From Gaiellasilicea sp035525905 (GTDB taxonomy: Bacteria; Actinomycetota; Thermoleophilia; Gaiellales; Gaiellaceae), in contig DATLDK010000137.1 of the NCBI GenBank assembly GCA_035525905.1, positions 1 through 24,618 on the forward strand: a stretch of DNA of 24,618 bases. Reading direction: 5' to 3'. Positions 7,928 through 17,919 of this stretch are shown here, in pieces. The translations under genes were made by a program, and so were the position numbers. The notes below the pieces were generated by a model. That model worked only from the letters and a program-made list of their open reading frames with translations, did not search any database and was not told the DNA's origin. Numbering within the stretch: position 1 is the first letter of the stretch; each line of letters starts with the position of its first letter.

Positions 7928-8194
7928 GTCGTCCTGCCTCCTGGGGAAGGTGGATTGACCGCGGCGGCACGTCGACCTCCGCGGTGCTCACATCCGGCGC
8001 ATCGGCCTGCACAGCCGCTGCTCCGAGCTCGTGCGCGTCAGATCAGGCTCGAGCCGGCGATTCCTCCTGAGCGCCGGGCGGTCTTGGATTCGGAAGGTTC
8101 GGGTTCACGTTCGAGGAGATTTCGGAAGTCATTTCGGAAAATCACGCGCTTGCAGGCAAAACGTCGAATGGAAGCAGGTGGATCCTACAACTTC
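7928..8194 (-). promoter_or_regulatory. Intergenic leader between recX and rny
   Basis: The largest gap in the window, 267 bp. The half near recX (about 8085-8190) is visibly less GC-rich than the genes. It holds three copies of TTCGGAA (plus strand 8089-8095, 8121-8127, 8133-8139). It also has a short run of GTTC at 6-bp spacing around 8097-8113. I could not assign a convincing -35/-10 pair. Frames crossing it have poor, arginine- and serine-rich composition with no recognisable domain. It is probably the rny promoter and 5' leader. Confidence 0.5.
7937..7942 (-). promoter_or_regulatory. Shine-Dalgarno of rny
   Basis: The minus strand reads AGGAGG 9 nt before the rny ATG. It is one of the few canonical ribosome binding sites in the window and supports the chosen start. 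Confidence 0.75.
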
Positions 8195-8626
8195 TCAGTC
8201 GTCTCCCGCAACGAGTCCCTCCAGCGCGTCCTCTCGGAAGCCCCGTGAGGCCAGGTAGCGGGCGGTCTTGACGCTCCTGCCACGGAGCTCGGCGACGCGC
8301 GCCGCGCGAACGCGCTCAGGCTCGAGCGCTTCGATCGCGAGCTCGATCACGTCGTCGGGAATGCCGCGCCGCTCGAGGTCGTCCCGGATCAGGGCGTCAC
8401 CGGAGCCGCGGTCCGCGAGCTGCTCCGCCCGCTGTCGGGCGAGGCGCTCGTCGTTGACGTACCCGATTCGCTCGAGCGTCTCGAGCGCCTGCTCCCGCTC
8501 CGCCTGTCCGACCCCGCGTTGCTCGAGCCGCGCCTCCAGCTCGGCGGCCGTGCGGTCACGAAAACGCAGCGCCCTGATCGCCAGCGCAAGGGGCGTCGTT
8601 TGGACGGCGTCCGGCCGCTCCGCCAT
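8195..8626 (-). CDS. recX: RecX, regulator of RecA
   Basis: 143 residues of the RecX family, composed of repeated three-helix units. Family features are LALRALRFRDRTAAELEARL-like first helices (here ALAIRALRFRDRTAAELE), LERIGYVNDERLARQRAEQL, GIPDDVIELAIEAL and the final ARYLASRGFREDALEGLV. RecX binds along the RecA filament groove and modulates ATPase and recombinase activity. It starts with ATG just 2 nt after the recA TAG, so it is co-transcribed and probably co-translated with recA, the usual arrangement. It is at the short end of the family's length range. Confidence 0.93.
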   Translation of the reverse strand: MAERPDAVQTTPLALAIRALRFRDRTAAELEARLEQRGVGQAEREQALETLERIGYVNDERLARQRAEQLADRGSGDALIRDDLERRGIPDDVIELAIEALEPERVRAARVAELRGRSVKTARYLASRGFREDALEGLVAGDD

Positions 8627-8628
8627 GG

Positions 8629-9750
<1,122 letters not shown>

Positions 9751-9757
9751 AACTCAT

Positions 9758-9765
9758 CCTCTCCT
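9758..9765 (-). promoter_or_regulatory. Shine-Dalgarno of recA
   Basis: The minus strand reads AGGAGAGG, ending 7 nt before the recA ATG. It fixes the start in the short gap after thpR. Confidence 0.65.
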
Positions 9766-9767
9766 GT

Positions 9768-9800
9768 TTCTCAGCGGTTCAGTTCTCAGCGGTTCAGTTC
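9768..9800. repeat. 15-bp tandem duplication spanning the thpR stop codon
   Basis: Two exact back-to-back copies of TCAGCGGTTCAGTTC (9771-9785 and 9786-9800) with 3 further matching bases on the left. On the minus strand each unit reads GAACTGAACCGCTGA. The upstream unit is the last four sense codons plus stop of thpR (ELNR-stop), and the second unit is its non-coding duplicate between thpR and recA. Confidence 0.9.
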
Positions 9801-10349
9801 CTGGCGATTCAGCGGAAACGATTCGAGCACCTCGTAGACCGCCCCGGACGGGTGCAGACGGGATACGAAAGCAGCAGCATCGGACGGAGTGACGACCGGA
9901 AGCTCGGGCGGAGCGGGCGAGAGCCCTGGCCGCTCCCGGTAGCGGAGCACCGTGACATGCGGCAACCACGCTCGCGGCTCCGGCTCGTAGACACCCAGCG
10001 CCAACAGCCGCTCGTGGAGCCTGGCGGCGAGCACCGCGCCGTTGCCGGTGGCGTCGGAGAAGGCGAGCATGCCGACGGTGCGAGTTTCGCGGTAGCGAGC
10101 GTCGGCGAGCTGCGGCGATGCAGCGGCTGCGGCCTCCTCCTCGAGCACGCCGCAGATCGAGTCGAGCTCGGCGGCGGGACGCGACCCGAGGAACGCGAGC
10201 GTGACGTGCAGGTTGCCCGCCGGAACGATGCGGCCGCGCAGCTCTTGCTGTTGCCACTCCGCGATGCCCCGGACGGTGTCGTCGGGCAGCTGCAGGGCGA
10301 GAAAGAGGCGAAGTCGCTCATCGCCTCCCACGCTACCGCGTGAGGTCAC
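9786..10349 (-). CDS. thpR: RNA 2',3'-cyclic phosphodiesterase (2H family)
   Basis: 187 residues with the two HxTx signatures of the 2H phosphoesterase superfamily: H48-T50 in NLHVTLAFLG and H131-T133 in PHVTVLRYR. An N-terminal RLFLALQLPDDTV strand precedes them. Members open 2',3'-cyclic phosphates or reversibly ligate tRNA halves through 2'-5' linkage; the cellular role is unclear. The start is GTG 10347-10349, which overlaps the cinA TGA as GTGA. An internal GTG a few codons later is an alternative. The cinA-thpR-recA order is common in this part of the actinobacterial tree as I recall it. The final codons are part of a 15-bp tandem duplication. Confidence 0.92.
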   Translation of the reverse strand: MTSRGSVGGDERLRLFLALQLPDDTVRGIAEWQQQELRGRIVPAGNLHVTLAFLGSRPAAELDSICGVLEEEAAAAASPQLADARYRETRTVGMLAFSDATGNGAVLAARLHERLLALGVYEPEPRAWLPHVTVLRYRERPGLSPAPPELPVVTPSDAAAFVSRLHPSGAVYEVLESFPLNRQELNR

Positions 10350-11632
10350 ACCGATTCGTCACGATTCTGTTCCAAGAGCTGCCGAACGAGATGCAGCGAG
10401 GCAACGACGGCCCGGCGTCGGATCGAATCCCGATCTCCGGGAAAGTTGAAATGGGAGGCGCGGCTGCCGTTGGGCGTGTCGGCATGGAAGTAGACGAGGC
10501 CGACCGGCTTCTCCTCGGTTCCGCCCTCGGGGCCGGCCACGCCGGTCACCGACACTGCGACCTCGACTCCGAACCGCTCGCGCGCACCGCGGGCCATGGC
10601 CTCGGCGACCTCAGGCGACACGGCGCCATGCTCCTCGATCAGCTCGGCGGGGACTCCCAGCTCACCGACCTTGACCTCGTTCGAGTAGGAGACGATCCCA
10701 CCTGCGAGGACGTGCGATGCGCCCGGCACCGCGGTCAGCCGCGCCGCGACGAGACCGCCCGTGCAGGACTCCGCGGTCGCGAGGTGGAGCCCTTGGTCGC
10801 GGCAACGGTCGAGCACCAGCTCCTCGACCGTGCGGCCGTCCGTGGAGTAGAGGTAGTGCCCCAGCCGCTCCGCCAGATGTGCCTCGAGCGCGGTCATCCG
10901 CTCCTCAGCCGGGGGCGCGGCGACCAGGTCAACGTGGATTTCGAAGTCCCGCGCACAGATCGTCACCTCGAGGCCGTCGCCGTCGCCGCCCGCCTCCCGA
11001 AATGCCTGCGCGACCTGCGACTCGCCCGGCCCGAAGAAGCGGAGCGTGCGCCGGAGCGGCGGCGTCCCGCCGTCGAGCACGTCGCGTACAGCGGCGACCT
11101 CGAGCGCTTTGGGCCAGAGACGTTGCAGCTCCGACGGTGGGCCGGGAAGAACGATTACGGGCGTCCCTCCAGCATCGACGACGAGACCGGGCGCGGTGCC
11201 AGCGAGGCCGAGGCAGGCTGCGCCCGAAGGCAGCGTCGCCTGCTTGCGCACGCCCTCCGCGAAGTCCGCGTACGGCCGTTTCAGCCGATCCGCCACCATG
11301 CGGGAGACTCCTTCGATCTGCGCCTCCAGCTCGGTGTCCACGCGCAACTCGTGCCCGGCGACCTTGGCGACGACCTCGACGGTACGGTCGTCGTGGGTCG
11401 GTCCCAGGCCGCCCGACATGGCGACGAGATCCGCGGAGGCGAGCGCATCGCGCAGGGCCGTCTCCAGCTCTCGCGGGTCATCGCCCACGATCTCGATCCG
11501 CGCCGGCTCGAGCCCGAGCGCGAGAAGCGAGCGGGCGAGGAACGGCCCGTTCAGATCGGGACGCTCACCGCGAACGAGCTCGCTGCCGGTGACCACGATC
11601 ACCGCCCTGGGGCGGCTCTCGCCGGGGATCAA
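10346..11632 (-). CDS. cinA: CinA family nicotinamide-nucleotide amidohydrolase, two-domain
   Basis: 428 residues. The N-terminal MoaB/Mog-like (MoCF) domain starts at VIVVTGSELVRGE and includes MSGGLGPTHDDRTVE. The C-terminal PncC-type amidohydrolase domain has the catalytic serine in LATAESCTGGLVAARLT (near residue 288) and VSVTGVAGPEGGTEEKPVGLVYF. The enzyme deamidates NMN to nicotinate mononucleotide; the N-terminal domain acts as a pyrophosphatase on related nucleotides in characterised homologues. The best start is TTG 11630-11632, which overlaps the stop of the RodZ-like gene as TTGA. A GTG about 10 codons in (VIVVTG) is the alternative. The downstream thpR and recA form a classic cinA-recA competence/recombination grouping. 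Confidence 0.95.
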   Translation of the reverse strand: MIPGESRPRAVIVVTGSELVRGERPDLNGPFLARSLLALGLEPARIEIVGDDPRELETALRDALASADLVAMSGGLGPTHDDRTVEVVAKVAGHELRVDTELEAQIEGVSRMVADRLKRPYADFAEGVRKQATLPSGAACLGLAGTAPGLVVDAGGTPVIVLPGPPSELQRLWPKALEVAAVRDVLDGGTPPLRRTLRFFGPGESQVAQAFREAGGDGDGLEVTICARDFEIHVDLVAAPPAEERMTALEAHLAERLGHYLYSTDGRTVEELVLDRCRDQGLHLATAESCTGGLVAARLTAVPGASHVLAGGIVSYSNEVKVGELGVPAELIEEHGAVSPEVAEAMARGARERFGVEVAVSVTGVAGPEGGTEEKPVGLVYFHADTPNGSRASHFNFPGDRDSIRRRAVVASLHLVRQLLEQNRDESV

Positions 11633-12360
11633 CTGGCGTCGGCGGCGAAGATCTTCTTCGCCGTCACGAAGACGCCCTGGGCCTTGACGGCGGCCTGCGG
11701 AAGCTTCACCCGGTTGCCGTTCCGCTTGACCAGCACATTTGCGGGGCTCTCGAGCCGCACCCAGAGCACCCTCCCGTCGAAACGTTGCCGCTGGCCCCGC
11801 TCGAGCGTGCCCTGGTAGAGAGGCGTGCCCGCGGCGCTGCGGGATTTGACGATGAGATACGAGTCACCACGCGTGGCGCGCAGCTCCAGCCGCACCGACC
11901 CCGCGGCGTCCGGCACCCGAGCGACAGTCGCTGCGGGCGTCGAGTTGAGCCCGCGCACGGGGGGCGCATCGGCATTGCCGAAGCGCCAGGCGACGATGAC
12001 GAGCGCGGTGACGAGGCCGATCGCGGTCAGCGCGAGCAGGACGATGTTCGACTCGCGCCGCTCGGAACGGCGCGACCTGGCAGCCGGAACCCGCCGGGGT
12101 GAGCGGACCGGAGCGTCCTCCTCACCGATGACGAAGCGCGAGTTGTACTCATCGACGTAGAGCTGCCCGTCGAGGCCGAGGTACTCGGCGTAGGAGCGGA
12201 GAAAGCCCTTGATGTAGGTGTGCGAGGGGAGCAGCTCGAAGCGCTCCTCCTCGAGGGCTCTCAGATACTTGCCCCGGATCTTCGTGCCGTGCTCCGCGTC
12301 GGTGAAGTCGATGTGGCGGCGCAGACGGGCCTCACGAAGGCTGTTTCCGATCTCGAACAC
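11629..12360 (-). CDS. RodZ-like protein: helix-turn-helix, membrane helix, DUF4115-like domain
   Basis: 243 residues. A Cro/CI-type helix-turn-helix of the RodZ (HTH_25) kind occupies about 3-65, with IGNSLREARLRR, KYLRALEEERFELLP and YIKGFLRSYAEYLGLD. A basic linker (83-103) leads to one transmembrane helix (105-126, NIVLLALTAIGLVTALVIVA). The outside C-terminal region (about 150-235) resembles the RodZ C-terminal beta domain (SVRLELRATRGDSYLIV, ANVLVKRNGNRVKLP). In rods RodZ links MreB to the membrane; no mreB is visible here. The start is GTG 12358-12360. The open frame extends upstream, but that part has no helix-turn-helix features. The stop overlaps the cinA start. Confidence 0.88.
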   Translation of the reverse strand: MFEIGNSLREARLRRHIDFTDAEHGTKIRGKYLRALEEERFELLPSHTYIKGFLRSYAEYLGLDGQLYVDEYNSRFVIGEEDAPVRSPRRVPAARSRRSERRESNIVLLALTAIGLVTALVIVAWRFGNADAPPVRGLNSTPAATVARVPDAAGSVRLELRATRGDSYLIVKSRSAAGTPLYQGTLERGQRQRFDGRVLWVRLESPANVLVKRNGNRVKLPQAAVKAQGVFVTAKKIFAADAS

Positions 12361-12392
12361 GGGCGCATCGTAGCGGCCTTGTCCGAACGCGC

Positions 12393-12755
12393 CTAGTCGG
12401 CGACCAGGGAGAGGAGCGCGTAGATGCCGACGGAACCTGCCGCCGTCAGCGAGAGCAGGACGCCCAGGATGCCGAGCAGACGGCCTAAGCGCGCCGTCCT
12501 CGTCCCCTTCGGCCGGCCAAGCGTCGGCCCGAGCCGGGAGCGCGCCCGACGGGCGAGCCGCACCGCGAGCGCTCCCAGTACCAGCGCGACGGGAATGGCG
12601 ATTGCGGCGTGCAGGAGCTCGTAGGTACGCGACCAACGGGTGGCGCCGATCGCCACGGGCACGACCGCCACTGAAAGCACGCCGAGGAAGACGGACGCCC
12701 AGGCACTGCCCGGGCGTGGCGGCCCGCCGTTACTGCTTCTGGTAGGGACGGCCAA
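12393..12755 (-). CDS. Small membrane protein of unknown function, three predicted helices
   Basis: 120 residues. I do not recognise a family with certainty; the pattern resembles small DUF4190-like membrane proteins. Predicted transmembrane helices lie at about 18-38, 47-67 and 92-117. A strongly basic loop (68-92, RRARSRLGPTLGRPKGTRTARLG) probably faces the cytoplasm. The start is TTG 12753-12755, inside the end of the upstream permease gene (26-nt overlap), suggesting translational coupling; no clear Shine-Dalgarno is seen. It separates the transporter genes from the RodZ-like gene. Composition and reading frame look genuinely coding. Confidence 0.7.
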   Translation of the reverse strand: MAVPTRSSNGGPPRPGSAWASVFLGVLSVAVVPVAIGATRWSRTYELLHAAIAIPVALVLGALAVRLARRARSRLGPTLGRPKGTRTARLGRLLGILGVLLSLTAAGSVGIYALLSLVAD

Positions 12756-13932
12756 CCGATGCGGGCGGCTTCGAGCGGCCGATCACGCCGGCGACCGCGA
12801 TCAGGGTGAGCACGTACGGGAGGGCCTGGAAGAGCACCGCGGCCGACTCCGAATACGCCGGCAGGCGCTGGGCGAGGGCACTCGAGAACCCGAAGAGAAG
12901 GGCCGCGGCGGCCGCACCCCAGGGGCGCCAGTTGCCGAAGATGACGGCAGCGAGGGCGATGAAGCCCCGCCCGACCGTCATGTTCTGGTTGAACGAGTTG
13001 ACGAATCCGATCGAGATGTAGGCGCCGCCGAGCGCGGCCAGGACACCGGAGAGAGTCACGGCGACATACCGCGTCGCGTAGACGGAGATGCCGACCGTGT
13101 CCGCCGCGCGCGGGTGCTCGCCGACCGCGCGCACCCGCAGCCCGACCGGCGTCTTGAAGAGCACGACCCACGTCGCCACGATGGTCAGTAGAGCGAGCCA
13201 GATCATCAGATTGAGCTGCCCGAGCACCGGCCCGATGAAATACCAGTCCTCGAGGAAGCCGAGGTGGACGCTCGGGATCTTGGGGATGTCCGGCGGGGTC
13301 CCCTCGCCCCCGTAGATGTCGATGAACAGATAGCCGGTGATGCCGAGGGCGAGGAAGTTGATCGCGGTGCCGCCGACGATCTGGTCCGCTCGAAGCTGGA
13401 TCGCGAAGAACGCGTGGATGAACGCGAAGACGGCACCCGCGAGCGCCGCGCAGAGCAGCCCCAGCGGCCAGGAATTGAGCTTGTCGGCCCCGAGGATGCC
13501 GAAGAACGCGCCCGAGAGCATCATCCCCTCGAGTCCGATGTTCACCACCCCACTCCGCTCCGAGAAGATGCCGCCCATGGCCGCGAAGGCGAGCGGCGTC
13601 GCGTAGCGCAGCATCGCCGCCGTGAGCGCGGACCAGACGATGACCTGATCGAGATGAGTGACGCTCGACCGGGTGGCGAGATAGCCCAGCAGGATGCCGA
13701 GCACGCCGATTGCGACGGCGCCCCAGCCAAGCCGCCGGACACCCTGCCGCACGGCAGCGACTCCCAGGCCGACCGCGGCGAGGCCGATCAGGATCGCGAC
13801 GATCGGCTCCCGGACCTTGACGGGCGGCAAGGTGACCCAGAAGGCCAGGATGCCGGCGAGGATGCCCGCCCACGCGAGCGCGCGCGCTCCCCTCGGAAGC
13901 CGTCCGAGCACCCTCTCGAATGCCGCGGTCAC
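12730..13932 (-). CDS. ABC transporter permease, BMP/nucleoside-uptake type (second permease)
   Basis: 400 residues of the BPD_transp_2 (branched-chain amino acid/nucleoside permease) family. Recognisable parts are AAMLRYATPLAFAAMGGIFSERSG, VVNIGLEGMMLSGAFFG and GGTAINFLALGITGYLF. The cytoplasmic coupling loop is VGLRVRAVGEHPRAADTVGI. The C-terminal helices end at VLFQALPYVLTLIAVAGVIG. The N-terminus adds three extra helices (about 18-110) before the conserved core. It pairs with the adjacent permease to form the channel, driven by the ATPase encoded upstream. The start is GTG 13930-13932, which overlaps the preceding TGA as GTGA. The open frame extends much further upstream but only as a shadow of the other permease. 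Substrate inferred: nucleosides or related solutes. Confidence 0.93.
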   Translation of the reverse strand: MTAAFERVLGRLPRGARALAWAGILAGILAFWVTLPPVKVREPIVAILIGLAAVGLGVAAVRQGVRRLGWGAVAIGVLGILLGYLATRSSVTHLDQVIVWSALTAAMLRYATPLAFAAMGGIFSERSGVVNIGLEGMMLSGAFFGILGADKLNSWPLGLLCAALAGAVFAFIHAFFAIQLRADQIVGGTAINFLALGITGYLFIDIYGGEGTPPDIPKIPSVHLGFLEDWYFIGPVLGQLNLMIWLALLTIVATWVVLFKTPVGLRVRAVGEHPRAADTVGISVYATRYVAVTLSGVLAALGGAYISIGFVNSFNQNMTVGRGFIALAAVIFGNWRPWGAAAAALLFGFSSALAQRLPAYSESAAVLFQALPYVLTLIAVAGVIGRSKPPASVGRPYQKQ

Positions 13933-15220
13933 GCCTGCGGCCTCGTCGCGGCTCGCTGCCGACCTCGCTTGCGCACGTTCAGCAGGTAGAGGACGAGCAC
14001 GTCCGCGCCCACGAAGAGGACGACCAGGCCCTGGATCATCACGGTCAGGTTCGTGGCGAGCTCGGGCCGGAAGATCTCCGGATCGAGGTTGCGGGTCGAC
14101 GTGCCCGTCGTCAGCGCGGCGAAGAGCAGCCCCGCCAGCCCGACGCCGATCGCCTTGTTCCGTCCCAGCAGCGCCACCGCGATGCCGACGAACGCGATCT
14201 GGGACGAGATCATGACGTCGTTCGTGTTGATCCGGTACTGCCAACCGACGATGTCGATCGCCCCCGCGAGGCCCGCAAAAGCACCGGAGATCGCCATGGC
14301 CAGGAAGTAGTTCCGCGCGACGGAGATGCCGCCGTAGTGCGCAGCCTCCGGATTGAAGCCGACGGCGCGCACCTCGTAGCCGAGGGTCGTCCGATTGAGC
14401 GTGAGCCAGTAGACCACGAGTGCCGCGAGCGCGACGAAGAAGCCGACATGCAGCGCCTGCAGCGCCGGGTCGCCCCAGAAGATCGCGAGCTTCGCCCTGT
14501 CGACGACGTCGTTCGAGACCGGCACGAACGGCTGCGTGTCGTTCTGCAGCGGCCCTCCCAGTCCGAACAGGAAGACCCCCGTCCAGACCATGATCCAGTT
14601 GAGCATGATCGTCGCGATCACCTCGTGGGTGCCGACCGTCGCCTTCAGGATCCCGGCGATCCCGGCCAGGAGCGCGCCGGCGAGGACGCCCGCCACCACC
14701 GCGAGCAGGATGTGCACGAGCCCGGGCAGGTTCGGCAGCTCCGACCCGATCCACACGCCCACGATCGCCCCTGCGAGGTACTGGCCCTGCCCGCCGATGT
14801 TGAACATCCCACAGCGGAAGGCGAAGGCCACGGCGAGGCCCGTGAGGACGAGCGGGACGAAGTTGATCAGCGTCTGCTGCAGGTTGTAGGCGGCCAGGGA
14901 GTCGATGTCGTTCACGTTCCAGGGGAAGGGAACGTGCGCTTGCGTGAACGGAATGCGAAGCTCGTGCGAGCCGACCTCGAAGAACCAGTTCAGGCCCGCA
15001 CCCTCGAAGATCGCCTTGTACGTCGTCACGGGGTTCTTGCCCGTCGTCGCCAGCACCACGAGGCCGCCGATCAAGAACGCGAGAATCGTCGTCAGCAGCG
15101 GGACGAGCAGGCCGCCGGCGCGCTGCGCAACCGCGAGGCGCCGCGCGACGTTGAGCGCATCGCCGGGCGGCGGTGCTTCGACCTTGCCCCCTCCCTCCGG
15201 CGGGGTCCCCTCCGTCTCCG

Positions 15221-15224
<4 letters not shown>
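13929..15224 (-). CDS. ABC transporter permease, BMP/nucleoside-uptake type (first permease)
   Basis: 431 residues. A charged, proline-rich cytoplasmic N-terminus (1-35) comes before about ten hydrophobic segments. Signature stretches are GLAVAFAFRCGMFNIGGQGQ, GTHEVIATIMLNWIM, and the coupling loop TLGYEVRAVGFNPEAAHYGGI. A periplasm-side insert (about 75-115) lies between the first two conserved helices, as in YufP/NupP-like permeases. It is the heterodimer partner of the following permease. ATG 15222-15224 overlaps the ATPase stop as ATGA, and its own stop overlaps the next start, so ATPase and both permeases form one coupled unit. Confidence 0.93.
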
Positions 15225-16747
<1,523 letters not shown>

Positions 16748-16793
16748 CGGGCGATTCTATGGCCCTCGCCGGGCGGGGCCTAGCCGGAAGGGG

Positions 16794-17855
16794 CTACTTG
16801 ACCGTCTCCGGGATGTTCTTGATCCCACCTGCCGCGATTCGGTCCTGCACTCGGTTCACCTGCGAGACGACGTCCGCCGGCACGTCGGGGGCGATCTCGC
16901 CCAGGCCGACAGCGCCGGAGGCGACATCGAACACGGTGTTCCCGCCCCCCTCGAACCTTCCCTCCTGCACGCTCTGGATCGTCTGGAGCACGGCGACGTC
17001 GACCTTCTTCAGCGCGCTCGTGAGCACGTGCTTGCCGAGGTACGCCTGATCGGCGTCGACACCAATGCCACGCACGTTCTTCTCCTGCGCGGCGGAGAGG
17101 GCCCCCAGCCCGCACTGCCCGGCGACCTGGAAGATGACCCTAGCGCCGCGGCCGATCTGATCGAGCGCGACCTCCTTGCACCTCGCCTGGTCGACGAAGT
17201 CCTGCGAGTAGGCGTTCAGGGTCTCGATCTCCGGGTTCGCGGCCCTCGCTCCTGCCCTGTAGCCGGCGATGTAGCGGTCGACGGGCGGGATCTTCTGTCC
17301 CCCCACCGAGCCGATCACCTGCCGCGAGCCCGCTTCTCCCTTCACGAGCAGCCCGGCGAGGTAGCCGACGAGATAGCCGGCCTCCTGCTCCCTGAAGAGC
17401 AGCCCGCGCACGTTGGCCGGCTTCGATTTCAAGTCCTGCTGGGGGAAATCGATGATCGCGAAGCGGACGTTCGGGAACTGCTTCGCGACCGCGTCAACGG
17501 CCTCCGCCATGAGGAACCCGACGCCGACCACGAGGTCGTACTTCCTGCTCGCCAGGCTGGAGAGGTTCGGGACGTAGTCGGCGTTCGAGTGCGACACGAC
17601 GACGCGGCCCTGGACACCGAGCTCCTTCTCCGCCTGCTCGAGTCCCTTGTTGGCGAGGAAGTTGAAGGAACGGTCGTCGAGGCCGCCGATGTCCGTGACG
17701 AGTCCAACCTGGAGCCGAGGGCCGGCCGGCTCCGTCGAGCGAGCCGTGCTCGTCGAGGCCGCAGGCACCGCGTCGCCACCGGAACCCGCATCGCCCCCGC
17801 AGCCGGCCAAGATGAGCAGAAGGCCGACGAGCGGCGCGAGGTGGCGGGCGCTCAC
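16794..17855 (-). CDS. BMP-family solute-binding lipoprotein
   Basis: 353 residues. A 16-20-residue hydrophobic signal ends in the lipobox LAGC with the modified cysteine at C19, so the mature protein should be lipid-anchored outside the membrane. A low-complexity Ser/Thr/Ala linker (about 22-47) leads to the Bmp (PnrA/TmpC-like) domain. That domain starts VGLVTDIGGLDDRSFNFLANKGLEQA and includes SHSNADYVPNL, FREQEAGYLVGYLAG, KIPPVDRYIAGYRAG and FQVAGQCGLGALSAA. Homologues bind purine nucleosides or autoinducer-like solutes. The start is GTG 17853-17855, chosen because it gives a proper signal. It has no obvious Shine-Dalgarno and begins 13 nt after a strong hairpin. It is a close paralogue of the next gene upstream. 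Confidence 0.94.
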   Translation of the reverse strand: MSARHLAPLVGLLLILAGCGGDAGSGGDAVPAASTSTARSTEPAGPRLQVGLVTDIGGLDDRSFNFLANKGLEQAEKELGVQGRVVVSHSNADYVPNLSSLASRKYDLVVGVGFLMAEAVDAVAKQFPNVRFAIIDFPQQDLKSKPANVRGLLFREQEAGYLVGYLAGLLVKGEAGSRQVIGSVGGQKIPPVDRYIAGYRAGARAANPEIETLNAYSQDFVDQARCKEVALDQIGRGARVIFQVAGQCGLGALSAAQEKNVRGIGVDADQAYLGKHVLTSALKKVDVAVLQTIQSVQEGRFEGGGNTVFDVASGAVGLGEIAPDVPADVVSQVNRVQDRIAAGGIKNIPETVK

Positions 17856-17868
17856 GCTCGGAGTGATA

Positions 17869-17905
17869 CCGGAAGGGGCGGGCTCGAAACTCCCGCCCCT
17901 TCCGG
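17869..17905 (-). terminator. Perfect 14-bp inverted repeat between the two BMP genes
   Basis: Arms CCGGAAGGGGCGGG (17869-17882) and CCCGCCCCTTCCGG (17892-17905) around a 9-nt loop. It lies in the 64-bp gap 14 nt after the stop of the upstream BMP gene and 13 nt before the GTG of the lipoprotein BMP gene. No T-tract follows on either strand. It could act as a partial terminator or 3' stabiliser that sets the ratio of binding protein to transporter, or could occlude the downstream ribosome binding site. Confidence 0.65.
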
Positions 17906-17919
17906 TGAAGTTGCGCGCG

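Noticed and set aside
8031..8258. 75-codon plus-strand frame across the recX-rny gap
   Set aside because: No recognisable domain, no ribosome site, and its end overlaps recX antisense; it is more likely non-coding leader.
12361..12636. Upstream extension of the RodZ-like frame
   Set aside because: It is Arg/Ala-rich and overlaps the small membrane protein gene; the helix-turn-helix begins only at the GTG 12358-12360.
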